Source: Deltaproteobacteria bacterium
Lineage (GTDB): Bacteria > Desulfobacterota > Binatia > UBA9968
Direction of reading: 5' to 3'
Length of the DNA stretch: 64,000 nucleotides
Assembly: GCA_016874755.1 (NCBI GenBank)
Contig: VGTH01000014.1
Coordinates: 1 to 64,000, forward strand
Shown piece after piece: positions 37,027-48,418 of the stretch (its first letter is position 1; each line of letters starts with the position of its first letter). The notes beneath the pieces are model-generated. The model was not told where the DNA came from, did not search any database, and was given only the letters and a program-made list of their open reading frames with translations. The position numbers and the translations under genes are program-made.

Positions 37027-39510
37027 CTAATTTTGTTCGGAGCCGTTTTCAGTCTCCGGCTCAGCTTCGCTTTCGTCCTCTTTTTCGGCGACGCGCGCCA
37101 ACGACACCACCCGCTCGCCTTCTTCGAGCTCTATCAAACGCACTCCTTGGGTGTTGCGGCCGATCACCCGGATGTCTCTAATACGCAGACGAATAATCTT
37201 TCCCGTGTTGGTGACCAGCATGAGTTGATCTTCTTCGGTCACCTGCAATGCACCGATCACCCGCCCGGTTTTGTCCGTGGTCTTCATGGTGATGATGCCC
37301 TTGCCGCCGCGCGACTGCAGACGATACTCGTCCATCTGCGTGCGTTTGCCGAAGCCGCCGTCCGCCACGGTCAACACGTCGCAACCAGGCGCCAAAATTT
37401 CCATGCTCACGACCTGATCGCCCTCGTCCATGCGCATGCCAACCACGCCAAAGGTGCCGCGGCCGGTGGGACGGACCTGTTCTTCTTTGAAACGGATCGA
37501 TTGTCCTTCGGCAGTCGAGAGAATCAGTTCTTGTTGGCCATCGGTCAGGCCGACGCCGATCACTTCGTCGCCCTCTTCGAGGCCGATGGCGCGAATACCA
37601 CTGCCGCGCGGGTTGGCGTACGCCATCAGCTCGGTTTTTTTGATCAGGCCCTTTTTCGTCGCGAAAACGATAAACCGGCCTTCTTGAAACTCGCGCACCG
37701 GCAGGAACGCCGAAATCCGCTCGCCCGCTTCCAGATGCAGTAAATTAACAATCGGCTTGCCGCGCGCCGCCCGGCTCGCCTGCGGCAGCTCGTGCACTTT
37801 GATCCAATAAACCTTGCCAATGGTGGTGAAGAAGAGAATCGACGAGTGAGTCGAGGCGATGAACAGCGACTCGACAAAATCTTCTTCCTTGGTCGTCGCG
37901 CCGATCTTGCCTTTGCCGCCGCGCCGCTGCGCCCGATAGAGCGTCACGGCGTTGCGCTTGATGTAGCCCTCATGAGAGATCGTCACCGCCATATCTTCTT
38001 CGACGATCATGTCCTCGATCGAGATATCGTCGGAGTGATCGACAATCTGGGTGCGGCGCTCGTCGCCGTATTTTTCTTTGATCTCTTTGAGCTCATCGAC
38101 GATGATTTTGTAGATCTCTTTTTCGTCGGCCAAAATCGACTGCAACTCACCGATCAGCTCTTGAGTTTCGCGCAGATCCTCCATGATCTTGTCGCGCTCC
38201 AAGCCGGTCAAACGCTGCAAACGCAGATCGAGAATCGCCTGCGCCTGAATTTCGCTCAGGCCGAATTGGCTCATTAAACCGTCTTTGGCTGCTTTACCGT
38301 CCGCCGAGTTGCGGATCAGCGTGATCACGGCGTCGAGATTATCGAGCGCAATCCGGTAGCCTTCCAAGATGTGCAAGCGCTCTTCGGCTTTGCGCAAGTC
38401 GTAGGCGGTGCGCCGGGTGACGACTTCTTTGCGATGATCGAGGAAGCATTTCAGCGCCTCTTTGAGATTGAGCAGCTTGGGCCTGCCGTCGACGATCGCC
38501 AGAATATTAATGCCGAAAGAATCTTGCAGTTGGGTATGCTTATGCAGTTGGTTGATGACAATTTCCGCCACCGCGTCGCGCTTGAGCTCGATAACGATGC
38601 GCATACCCTCGCGGTCCGACTCGTCGCGCAAGTCGCCGATGCCTTCGATCTTTTTGTCGTTGACCAGCTCAGCGATCTCTTCGATCAGCCGCTTTTTGTT
38701 TACCTGATAGGGGATTTCGCTGATGATAATCTGCTCTTTGCCGGTGCGCTTGACCGTCTCGGTAAAGGCTTTGCCGCGCATCTGCACGATGCCCTTGCCC
38801 TCATGATAGGCTTGGACAATCGGATCGCGGCCGTGGATGAAGCCTCCGGTGGGAAAGTCCGGGCCGGGGATATGCTGCATCAGCTCGCGAATCGTGATCT
38901 CCGGGTTGTCGATCATCGCGATCAAGCCATCGATCACTTCGCCCAGGTTGTGCGGCGGGATGTTGGTTGCCATGCCAACCGCGATGCCGGCGGACCCGTT
39001 CACCAGCAAATTCGGGATACGCGACGGCAAGACCGCCGGTTCTTTGAGCGAATCGTCGTAGTTGCCGACAAAATCGACGGTCTCTTTCTCGATATCGGCA
39101 AGCATCTCCTCGGCCAACTGGGTCATGCGGATTTCGGTGTAGCGCATGGCCGCCGGATTGTCGCCGTCGATGGAACCGAAGTTGCCCTGGCCGTCCACCA
39201 GCGGGTAGCGCATGTTAAAATCCTGCGCCATGCGCACGATGGTGTCGTAAATCGCGGTGTCACCATGGGGATGATACTTACCCATGATGTCGCCGACCAA
39301 GCGGGCCGATTTCTTGTAAGGTTTGTCGGAAGTGTTGCCGGCGTCGTACATGGCGTAGAGCACGCGCCGATGCACCGGCTTTAAACCGTCACGCACATCG
39401 GGGAGAGCGCGGCTGATGATAACGCTCATGGCATAGGCCATGAATGACTCGCGCATCTCCTCTTCGATGTAAACCGGAACTTTTTGTGGCGGCCGGGTAG
39501 TGACTTCCAT
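37027..39510 (-). CDS. gyrA: DNA gyrase subunit A
   Basis: An 827-residue GyrA. The breakage-reunion domain has the catalytic Tyr in [10 protein letters not shown]. The quinolone-determining stretch reads [20 protein letters not shown], with Thr at the position equivalent to E. coli Ser83 and Asp retained at 87. The C-terminal beta-pinwheel contains the GyrA box AQRRGGKGK. The tail is acidic. It follows gyrB by 225 bases containing two inverted repeats, so the genes may be transcribed separately. Confidence 0.97.
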   Translation of the reverse strand: MEVTTRPPQKVPVYIEEEMRESFMAYAMSVIISRALPDVRDGLKPVHRRVLYAMYDAGNTSDKPYKKSARLVGDIMGKYHPHGDTAIYDTIVRMAQDFNMRYPLVDGQGNFGSIDGDNPAAMRYTEIRMTQLAEEMLADIEKETVDFVGNYDDSLKEPAVLPSRIPNLLVNGSAGIAVGMATNIPPHNLGEVIDGLIAMIDNPEITIRELMQHIPGPDFPTGGFIHGRDPIVQAYHEGKGIVQMRGKAFTETVKRTGKEQIIISEIPYQVNKKRLIEEIAELVNDKKIEGIGDLRDESDREGMRIVIELKRDAVAEIVINQLHKHTQLQDSFGINILAIVDGRPKLLNLKEALKCFLDHRKEVVTRRTAYDLRKAEERLHILEGYRIALDNLDAVITLIRNSADGKAAKDGLMSQFGLSEIQAQAILDLRLQRLTGLERDKIMEDLRETQELIGELQSILADEKEIYKIIVDELKEIKEKYGDERRTQIVDHSDDISIEDMIVEEDMAVTISHEGYIKRNAVTLYRAQRRGGKGKIGATTKEEDFVESLFIASTHSSILFFTTIGKVYWIKVHELPQASRAARGKPIVNLLHLEAGERISAFLPVREFQEGRFIVFATKKGLIKKTELMAYANPRGSGIRAIGLEEGDEVIGVGLTDGQQELILSTAEGQSIRFKEEQVRPTGRGTFGVVGMRMDEGDQVVSMEILAPGCDVLTVADGGFGKRTQMDEYRLQSRGGKGIITMKTTDKTGRVIGALQVTEEDQLMLVTNTGKIIRLRIRDIRVIGRNTQGVRLIELEEGERVVSLARVAEKEDESEAEPETENGSEQN

Positions 39511-39565
39511 AACGCTCGCTTATTTTAGCTGATGGTTCTTTCTACCTGTGAAGGTCTGCCGCCCT

Positions 39566-39643
39566 GTCATTCTGAGCCAAAAGGGAAGAATCTGCCGCTG
39601 CGACTGCGGGAAAAAGTAGATGCCTCGCTATGCTCAGCATGAC
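39566..39643. repeat. Inverted repeat of the GTCATTCTGAGC type
   Basis: GTCATTCTGAGC at 39566-39577 and GCTCAGCATGAC at 39632-39643 are reverse complements with one mismatch, enclosing AAGAATCT and AGATGCCTCGCTATG. I know this as a dispersed intergenic repeat type seen in many environmental genomes. Confidence 0.65.
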
Positions 39644-39671
39644 CCCAATGGGGATTTTAGTTCTGCGTAGG

Positions 39672-39716
39672 CTGCGCCGTGCGCACCATCTGAACGCCGT
39701 GCGCACGGCGCACCCT
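39672..39716. repeat. GC-rich inverted repeat between gyrB and gyrA
   Basis: GCTGCGCCGTGCGCAC and GTGCGCACGGCGCACC form a near-perfect 15-bp stem around a 12-base loop (CATCTGAACGCC). It may act as a REP-like hairpin or transcription attenuator after gyrB. Confidence 0.65.
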
Positions 39717-39735
39717 GCCAATTTTCCTGAATCCG

Positions 39736-42183
<2,448 letters not shown>

Positions 42184-42415
42184 CTATTCACAATCCGAAA
42201 AATTTGCTGAAAAGTTCTAGGGTTAGACGAGTTTCTGCGCACTAGAAAATATACCGGAAACGGGGTGCGAAGTAAAGTCCCGCCAGAGGCTCGGAATAGC
42301 GAATTTTAAAAGAAAAACTTGCTTCACCAGGCCCTCGGCTAGCACCCTTCCCAAGGGCCCAGGCGAAAGCGCCCCGATTGACACCGCTTACGGCGTGGGC
42401 GAAAAGGGTTAGGCC

Positions 42416-43126
42416 ATGAAAAACGCCAGGATTGCGACAAAATTCTTGACCATCGCCGGGCGTTTTGGCGCCGCACCGGGAGCTCCGGAACAAATCGGCA
42501 GGGCCGCCATCTATTTTCCCTTCGTTGGATTCGCCATCGGTTTGGGGCTGATAGTTCTCAATCGGCTGCTTGGCCGTGCGCTGGAATCGGAGATCGAGGC
42601 CGCGGTTTTGGTTTTCGCTCTCATCATCGTGACCGCGGCGATTCACCTGGAGGGCTTGCAAAAAACCACCGACCTACTGGTCGCCCGGCGACATAAGATC
42701 GACCATCTCTCCGCCGGCACAGTTTACGGCATGATCGCGGTGGTCTTGGTGATTATTTTCAAAATCCGCGCAATCGAGGTCATGGGCGAAACTCGTTCCA
42801 TCCACCTGCTGCTCGCCCCGGCGCTCGCGCGTTGGGCTTTGGTTGTTTTTCTCTATGGTCCTAACTTGGAGAGCGAAGACTTGGCATGGCGCGTTGCCAA
42901 ACAAGTCACCGCTTGGCATCTGTTTGTCGCAACCGCAGTGACTTTAGCGATCACGATTTACCTGACTGGCCGCGCCGGTTTATGGGTCGGGCTAACTATT
43001 TCTATCGTGGCGCTGCTGTTTCGCGCTTATTGTCAGCGCCAGGTGTCCGAGATCAGCCATCATCGATTTGGCGCTCTCATCGAGGTCAGCGAAACCCTCA
43101 GTCTCGTACTTTTCGCGTCGCTATAA
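42416..43126 (+). CDS. cobS: Divergent adenosylcobinamide-GDP ribazoletransferase (CobS-like)
   Basis: A 236-residue integral membrane protein with about six to seven membrane segments. It aligns with CobS: FFPFVG-like IYFPFVGFAIGLGLIVLN, IHLEGLQKTTDLL, GTVYGMIAVVLVIIFKI and LLLAPALARWALVV. CobS joins alpha-ribazole to adenosylcobinamide-GDP, the last cobalamin assembly step. The metal-binding motif HLDGLADTxDG is degraded to HLEGLQKTTDLL, losing Asp residues expected for catalysis, so activity is uncertain. It is next to an AEC permease and just upstream of the riboswitch-controlled uptake genes, supporting a cobamide role. Confidence 0.68.
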   Translation: MKNARIATKFLTIAGRFGAAPGAPEQIGRAAIYFPFVGFAIGLGLIVLNRLLGRALESEIEAAVLVFALIIVTAAIHLEGLQKTTDLLVARRHKIDHLSAGTVYGMIAVVLVIIFKIRAIEVMGETRSIHLLLAPALARWALVVFLYGPNLESEDLAWRVAKQVTAWHLFVATAVTLAITIYLTGRAGLWVGLTISIVALLFRAYCQRQVSEISHHRFGALIEVSETLSLVLFASL

Positions 43127-43148
43127 TTTTCTCTTTACTTTCAAAGAC

Positions 43149-44024
43149 ATGGACCTCTTCAAACCTCTTGCGCCAGTAGTTCCGGTCTTCATGCTAGTCG
43201 CCGCCGGTTTTATCTTTGCGCGCTTTAAGAAAATCAATCTGGCTCCGGTTACTGAAATCATCGTGTATCTCGGGACGCCTTCGTTAGTGTTCAGTTCTCT
43301 GGCAAGCCGACCGATTTTTCTCGCCGACATTGCCGCGTTGTTTTTCGGTGTGCTGATTATTTTTGCTGGCGTCGGTCTTTTGATCAAAGGCTACTTTCTG
43401 AGCTTTCGGTTCTCTTCGCGTGGTTTCGCCCTGCCTTCGTTGTTCATGAACGCAGGCAACATGGGCATTCCACTTGCCCTCTTTGCTTTTGGCCAAGCGG
43501 GCATGCAGCGCGCGACGTTGATGTTCGTGATCATCACTTTTCTGCAATACACCCTGGGCATTTATATTCTGAACGGCCGCGGCAATTGGCAAGAAACTTT
43601 TCGCTTGCCGCTCATCTATGCGACCATCGCCGGACTTACTGTCAATCTTACCCATCTCAAAATTCCCGAATTGCTTCTACAGCCGTTCTCGCTCCTTGGA
43701 CAGGCGAGCATCCCCATCATGTTGATCAGCCTGGGCTATCGCCTCTACGACGTCGAATCGATCAAATGGGGCCACGCCCTTGGCGGCGCGCTGGTGCGCA
43801 TTTTTGGCGGCTCAGCCGCGGCGTTTGCTGCGGTGACTCTAATCGGCGCGCAAGGCGTCAACCGCCAAGTGCTCTTGCTTTACGGTTGTCTGCCGGCAGC
43901 GGTGATCAATTTCATTCTCACCGAGAAATACCGCCAAGACCCCGATCTCGCCGCGTCTATCGTCGTGCTCAGCACTTTTATTTCAGTGTTCACGATTCCA
44001 ATCATGTTTTGGTTGATTCTCTAG
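43149..44024 (+). CDS. AEC (auxin efflux carrier) family transporter
   Basis: A 291-residue permease with about ten membrane segments in two halves of five, as in the AEC/BASS fold. Start at 43149 (MDLFKPLAPVVPVFMLVAAG) is chosen because it begins at the first membrane helix; it is 22 bases after cobS. Typical features are FMNAGNMGIPLALFAFG and SIPIMLISLGYRL. Family members export or import small organic anions. Its substrate is unknown; co-location with cobS may be coincidental, or it may move a cobamide precursor. Confidence 0.85.
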   Translation: MDLFKPLAPVVPVFMLVAAGFIFARFKKINLAPVTEIIVYLGTPSLVFSSLASRPIFLADIAALFFGVLIIFAGVGLLIKGYFLSFRFSSRGFALPSLFMNAGNMGIPLALFAFGQAGMQRATLMFVIITFLQYTLGIYILNGRGNWQETFRLPLIYATIAGLTVNLTHLKIPELLLQPFSLLGQASIPIMLISLGYRLYDVESIKWGHALGGALVRIFGGSAAAFAAVTLIGAQGVNRQVLLLYGCLPAAVINFILTEKYRQDPDLAASIVVLSTFISVFTIPIMFWLIL

Positions 44025-44070
44025 GTAAAGGCGACCAACAGTCGCCGCTACCGTCATTTTCAAAAACTCC

Positions 44071-44097
44071 TTGACAGTTAAACGATCCGGGTATAAT
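44071..44097 (+). promoter_or_regulatory. Strong promoter upstream of the first B12 riboswitch
   Basis: A perfect -35 TTGACA (44071-44076) and a perfect -10 TATAAT (44092-44097) are separated by 15 bases, slightly short. The predicted start falls at the beginning of the riboswitch. Confidence 0.7.
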
Positions 44098-44103
44098 TCT
44101 CCC

Positions 44104-44292
44104 CATCAGTTTACGGTTCCAGGTGACAAGGGAAGCCGGTGCAAATCCGGCGCGGTCCCGCCACTGTGATTGGGTAAGAGTTCCGCGAACAAAGTCACTG
44201 TCCTGAGCATCGTCGCAGGATGGGAAGGCTGCGGAAAGCGAATTTCTTGAATGAGAACTTCGCGCCCATAAGTCAGGAGACCTACCTGGAGC
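44104..44292 (+). ncRNA. Cobalamin (AdoCbl) riboswitch, first copy
   Basis: A canonical B12 riboswitch: GGTTCCAGGTGACAAGGGAA, then GCCGGTGCAAATCCGGCGC, GGTCCCGCCACTGTG, and the B12 box AAGTCAGGAGACCTACC. The closing helix CCAGGT pairs with ACCTGG. It is followed by tonB at 44377 and should lower its expression when adenosylcobalamin is abundant. Near-consensus promoter upstream. Confidence 0.95.
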
Positions 44293-44376
44293 GATCTCGA
44301 CCGGCCTCTCCGGAGAAGAGAGAAAGGTGTTGCACTTTCCCTTTTTAGTTTTGTTGAGGCCAGCGACTTCGTCATC

Positions 44377-45141
44377 ATGAGAATGGCCTCTTTCTTAATT
44401 GCTTCGCTTGCGTTGCACGCAGCTCTGCTGCCTATTGGCAATCTGCGCCCGCCAGCGCTGGTGACGTCCGCAGTGCCCATAACAGTGATTAGCGCCGGCG
44501 ATGCTGACACGGCGATGGAAGCATCGCCGGCTAGCACAGCCGCGAGGTCGCCAAGTAGAGCGCCAGAGATGGTACGAAATAGCGTCGCAGGGGCGGCCGG
44601 CGAACCGCAACCAACGTCCGTGACACACGAGACCATCGGCGTAACTGCGCCCCTGGTCAGCGCAGAGAGTGGCATCGTTATAGACGCCGCGGAATCAGTC
44701 AAACCAGTCGTTGCTCCGCACACAGGCACCACTCTCAACAGTGAAGGCGGTTTCACACATGGCTTCGCTGACGGTATTGGCACAGCGGCGAGCCGTCGGA
44801 CCGGGCAAGGCCACGCTAGCAACAGTGATGGCGCGGGCGGGCGAGCAGAAACTGCAACCTACGTGGGAGCCTCTTACCGGACAACTACCAAACCCGACTA
44901 TCCCGAGCGCGCCCGTCGCGAAGGCAAAGAAGGACGCGTGTTGCTGCAAGTGTTGGTCGATGCAGAAGGGCGCTCGAAAGTGGTCGAAGTCGACACAAGT
45001 TCCGGCAGCGAAGTTCTCGACCAGGCCGCGCGCGACGCGATTAGACGTTGGCGTTTCTCACCCGCGCGCCAAGGTGAGAGGGCGGTCGAAAGTTGGGTCA
45101 AAATCCCCATCGAATTTCGCCTGAACGAAGCACGAAACTGA
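44377..45141 (+). CDS. TonB-family energy transducer
   Basis: A 254-residue TonB-like protein. The N-terminus (MRMASFLIASLALHAALLPI) is the inner-membrane anchor with the typical His. The middle is a long low-complexity periplasmic spacer unusually poor in Pro-Lys repeats. The C-terminal domain PDYPERARREGKEGRVLLQV, then QAARDAIRRWRFSPA, is the TonB_C fold. It would energise the receptor at 45495. ExbB and ExbD are not in the window. Expression is under the first B12 riboswitch. The ribosome site is weak. Confidence 0.87.
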   Translation: MRMASFLIASLALHAALLPIGNLRPPALVTSAVPITVISAGDADTAMEASPASTAARSPSRAPEMVRNSVAGAAGEPQPTSVTHETIGVTAPLVSAESGIVIDAAESVKPVVAPHTGTTLNSEGGFTHGFADGIGTAASRRTGQGHASNSDGAGGRAETATYVGASYRTTTKPDYPERARREGKEGRVLLQVLVDAEGRSKVVEVDTSSGSEVLDQAARDAIRRWRFSPARQGERAVESWVKIPIEFRLNEARN

Positions 45142-45175
45142 ATTGGGAGGAAAACCAAACCAGCTAAAACAACTG

Positions 45176-45457
45176 CGGACGGATGTAAGGGAAAGAGGTG
45201 ATCGCGAAAGGATGAAGGCGGAAAACGGAAGAATGAATTCTTTCGTCTTTCATAATTCATACTTCGATAGGCCTCTGCTGCCCCGCAACTGTAGGAGCTA
45301 CGAAACCCGCAATTGAGTCACTGCTCCAACTTGCTTAGATTTTGGCACGGCGGTGTTTGGGTTCCATCCAAAATCGCCAATCCAAAATCTAAAATTGTCT
45401 GGGCGGGAAGACGCGGCGAGTAGGTTTGATGCTCGAGCCAGGAGACCTATCCGATCT
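45176..45457 (+). ncRNA. Cobalamin riboswitch, second copy, with two hairpin insertions
   Basis: Core parts are present but spread over about 280 bases. They are P2 strand CGGAT (45180-45184), GGGAAAGAGGTG, then TGCCCCGCAACTGT (45280-45293), GAGTCACTG, GGGCGGGAAGACG, and the B12 box GAGCCAGGAGACCTATC with P2 partner ATCCG (45449-45453). Extra sequence lies in the L5 loop region (about 45205-45268) and in a peripheral helix (about 45331-45396), each an inverted repeat. It precedes the TonB-dependent receptor. Whether the L5 insertion spoils the kissing-loop needed for ligand control is unclear. Confidence 0.8.
45337..45390. repeat. Inverted repeat inside the second B12 riboswitch, CCAAAATC-word type
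   Basis: AGATTTTGG (45337-45345) and CCAAAATCT (45382-45390) form a perfect 9-bp stem. The right side repeats the word ATCCAAAATC (45366-45375 and 45380-45389). The other insertion (45205-45268) contains GAAGGATGAAGG-like words and a 7-bp ATGAATT/AATTCAT stem. Confidence 0.7.
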
Positions 45458-45494
45458 GCCTCAACACAACCCCTTCGTGGGCGAGGAGGTTTTC

Positions 45495-47498
45495 ATGAAA
45501 GCTCGGGCTTTAGTTTTTCTATTTTTGCTTTTCCATCCAGCAGTCGCGTATCCGCAAGACACGCTGCCGCCGGTCGTCGTCACCTCGAGCCGCCTGCGGG
45601 ATGTTGAAGAACCGGTTACACGCGTTCCTGGCAAAGTCATCTCGATCACTGCCGAGGAGATTCAGAAGCTTGGCGCGAAAACCGTCCAAGAAGTTCTCCA
45701 ATACCAGACCGGCGTTGTCCTTTACGACTCGATCGGCAACGACTTCCAACAAACCATCGACTTTCGCGGCTTCAACGGGCAACCGGTCACGGTGACCAGC
45801 GTTTTTGTCGACGGTGTGCGGGTCAATGAATCGGATTTCAATCAGGTCAACTTCGATCTGATCCCAATCAACGACGTTGAGAAGATCGAAATCTTGCCTG
45901 GAACCGCGACCCTGTTTGGCCGCAACGCGCTCGGTGGTGTAATCAATATTACGACCAAGCGAGGTCGCACTGACAAAGTTCATTTCGGTTTTGACATCGG
46001 CGGCGGCAACTACGGCCGGCAGAAATATTCTTTTAGCGCCGGCGGTCCACTGCCGCTGCCCAATTTCGACTACTATCTCGGCGTTACTCGCGAGCTGGGC
46101 GCCGGTTTTCGCGAGGATAGCGGCGGTCGGTTGACAAGAATTTTCACCAAATTGGGCTACAAGCTTGGGGACGGCACGGACGCGACTCTAGCTTACACGC
46201 GCGTGCTTGACCATTTGAAACAAGCCGGCGCCGCGCCGGCGAGGCGGTTGCGCGTGGACTATGATGACAACTTCACGCCGGGCGATTTCTCGACGAGCAG
46301 CCTGCACCAAATCGCGTTGAATCTCCGGCAAAAACTGCCGGCCAATCTCTCACTGGCGCTCAACAGTTTTTTTCGCAAGAACGACACCGAGCTTTTTACC
46401 GTAGGCCAATTCGGCCGGTTTCGAGCCCTCGTCGATTATCTCCAAGCCGGCGGCACCGCGCAGCTAACCCACGACGGTAATCTTTTTGGCAAGCGCAACA
46501 AACTCGACTTGGGCATCGAATACAGCCGCAATTTATCATCCAATCTCACGGCGTTGGATTTCAACGCCAATAAGGCCACGCGAGAAAACATCCTCGGCGC
46601 TTATCTGCAAGACTCCTATCAATTGTTCGAAAGCCTCAATCTGGTCGCCGGCCTGCGCTATGACTGGGATCAGATCAACTTCGTCGATCACCTGTCGCCG
46701 GCCTTCAGTTTCAGAAAAATTTACAACCGGCTCAATCCAAAAGCCGGCCTAACTTACAACCCGCTCAAGAATCTCGGTTTCTATTTCAATTATGCCGAAG
46801 GTTTTCGCGCGCCGGTAGCCGAGGAGTTTGCCGCCTTCGGCCCGCCGCCGACCTTCACTCCGACGGTCGTTCAATTGAAGCCGGTGAAATCGCGCAATTT
46901 CGAGGTGGGCGTGCGCGGCAATGTAGATTCCTGGCTTGAAGGGAGTCTGGCGCTTTTCTACATTCCGGTGCGCGACGAGATATTGTTTCAAGTGACCGAC
47001 GCGACCACGTTTACCGGCCAGAACGCCAACGTCGACCGCACCCTGCGCCGCGGTGTCGAGCTGTCGCTCAAAGCGCGCTATCAAAAACTCTTGGAATACT
47101 TCGTCAACTACACCGTCACCAAAGCTACGTTCGAAACCGACGTATTGTTATTCTCGGGGCAGGTTGAGAAAGGCGACGAACTGCCGCTGGTGCCGCGCCA
47201 TCGCGTTAGCACCGGCGTGACCGTGAATCCGCTAGATAACTTGTCACTGTCCTTGTTCGGCAATTTCGTCGGCCGGCAGTTTTTGAACAACGATGAACCC
47301 AATAATGGCAAAAAGCTGGCGAGTTATTTCGTCCTCGGCAGCCGCGCCAGCTACCAATGGCAGAACTGGACTGGGTCGATCACCATCAACAACTTAACGA
47401 ATCGCAAATACTCGACCTATGGTATTTTGGGTGCGGAGCCGTTCCGCGTGCCGGCGCCGGGAACCGCGCTGTTCACCAACATTTCGTTCCGCTACTGA
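45495..47498 (+). CDS. btuB: TonB-dependent outer-membrane receptor, cobalamin (BtuB-like)
   Basis: A 667-residue receptor starting at 45495 after a GAGGAGG ribosome site. A signal peptide (LVFLFLLFHPAVAYPQ) precedes the TonB box PPVVVTSSR. The plug domain contains KTVQEVLQYQTGV, VFVDGVRVNESDFN and IEILPGTATLFGRNALGGVI. The 22-stranded barrel ends in an aromatic residue (FTNISFRY). Cobalamin is inferred from the riboswitch upstream and the BtuFCD importer downstream. The next gene starts three bases after its stop. Confidence 0.9.
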   Translation: MKARALVFLFLLFHPAVAYPQDTLPPVVVTSSRLRDVEEPVTRVPGKVISITAEEIQKLGAKTVQEVLQYQTGVVLYDSIGNDFQQTIDFRGFNGQPVTVTSVFVDGVRVNESDFNQVNFDLIPINDVEKIEILPGTATLFGRNALGGVINITTKRGRTDKVHFGFDIGGGNYGRQKYSFSAGGPLPLPNFDYYLGVTRELGAGFREDSGGRLTRIFTKLGYKLGDGTDATLAYTRVLDHLKQAGAAPARRLRVDYDDNFTPGDFSTSSLHQIALNLRQKLPANLSLALNSFFRKNDTELFTVGQFGRFRALVDYLQAGGTAQLTHDGNLFGKRNKLDLGIEYSRNLSSNLTALDFNANKATRENILGAYLQDSYQLFESLNLVAGLRYDWDQINFVDHLSPAFSFRKIYNRLNPKAGLTYNPLKNLGFYFNYAEGFRAPVAEEFAAFGPPPTFTPTVVQLKPVKSRNFEVGVRGNVDSWLEGSLALFYIPVRDEILFQVTDATTFTGQNANVDRTLRRGVELSLKARYQKLLEYFVNYTVTKATFETDVLLFSGQVEKGDELPLVPRHRVSTGVTVNPLDNLSLSLFGNFVGRQFLNNDEPNNGKKLASYFVLGSRASYQWQNWTGSITINNLTNRKYSTYGILGAEPFRVPAPGTALFTNISFRY

Positions 47499-47501
47499 GC
47501 C

Positions 47502-48401
47502 ATGATCGCGCTAGTACGGGTTCTGCTGATTGTCGGAGCGCTGGCGGGAACCGCGGACAGCCGCACGATCACCGACGATCTCGGCTTTCGTGTTACGGTC
47601 CGCGACAAAATCCGCCGCGTCGTGTCGTTGGTGCCGACTAATTCCGAGATGGTCTGCCTGCTCGATTGCGACCGGCTGGTTGGCGGCACGCGTTACGACT
47701 TTTATCCCGCCGAATTGCCGAAGCGTATGGCGGCAAAACAAATCGCGGAGATCGGCGGCGGCTTCGACGCCAATCTGGAAAAGATCGTCCAGCTCCAACC
47801 CGATCTGATTCTCACCAACGGGCCGAGCCAACAACGTTTCGCCGTGCCGTTAAAGAATCTCGGCTACTCAGTTGTCAGCCTGTGGCCGCGTGATAAAGAC
47901 GGGCTAGTCAAGGACTTTTTGCTGCTCGGCGATCTTCTCGGACAGCGGCACAAAGCGCAAAGTTTCATCGACGAAATGAGCCGACGTTTCACTGCCATCG
48001 TTGCGGCAAGAAAAGACAAGCCCATAAAGCGCGTGTACCTGCAAATGTGGACCGAGCCCTTGATCACCGTCGGCAAAGCGTCTTTCACGGACTGGCTGGT
48101 CGACGCCGCCGGCGGGGTCAACATATTCGGCGACATGCCGTTCGACTCGGGTCAGGTCGGTTTAGAGTCGCTCATCCAGCGCAATCCCGAAGTGCTGATC
48201 TTCTTGGCGGAACAGCGCCCGTTTGTGAAAACGCTTGCAGGCCGGCCGGGCTGGTCGGCGATCCGGGGTGTGCGCGATGAGCGCTTTTGTTTCATCGACG
48301 AGCCCGACATTCGCCGCAGCATCATGTTCGTCGACGGTTTGGCCAAGCTGCACAGTTGTTTGTTTCGCAGCGACGCCGGAGTGAAAGGTTCAAGCCATTG
48401 A
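47502..48401 (+). CDS. btuF: Periplasmic cobalamin-binding protein (BtuF-like)
   Basis: A 299-residue ABC substrate-binding protein with a signal peptide (IALVRVLLIVGALAGTADS). It has the PF01497 fold: RRVVSLVPTNSEMVCLL, EKIVQLQPDLILTNGPSQ, and a C-terminal lobe with AAGGVNIFGD and IQRNPEVLIFL. Cobalamin specificity comes from context (riboswitch, BtuB-like receptor). It is closely coupled to the permease gene: a possible TTG start at 48398 overlaps its stop. Confidence 0.88.
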   Translation: MIALVRVLLIVGALAGTADSRTITDDLGFRVTVRDKIRRVVSLVPTNSEMVCLLDCDRLVGGTRYDFYPAELPKRMAAKQIAEIGGGFDANLEKIVQLQPDLILTNGPSQQRFAVPLKNLGYSVVSLWPRDKDGLVKDFLLLGDLLGQRHKAQSFIDEMSRRFTAIVAARKDKPIKRVYLQMWTEPLITVGKASFTDWLVDAAGGVNIFGDMPFDSGQVGLESLIQRNPEVLIFLAEQRPFVKTLAGRPGWSAIRGVRDERFCFIDEPDIRRSIMFVDGLAKLHSCLFRSDAGVKGSSH

Positions 48402-48418
48402 AGCGCAGACCTTCACCG

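Noticed and set aside
39511-39735. Possible small gene or origin between gyrB and gyrA
   Set aside because: The space is filled by two inverted repeats; no open frame with coding features.
45426-45494. Upstream ATG for the TonB-dependent receptor
   Set aside because: It lies inside the riboswitch and would put 23 residues before the signal peptide; the ATG at 45495 has a strong ribosome site.
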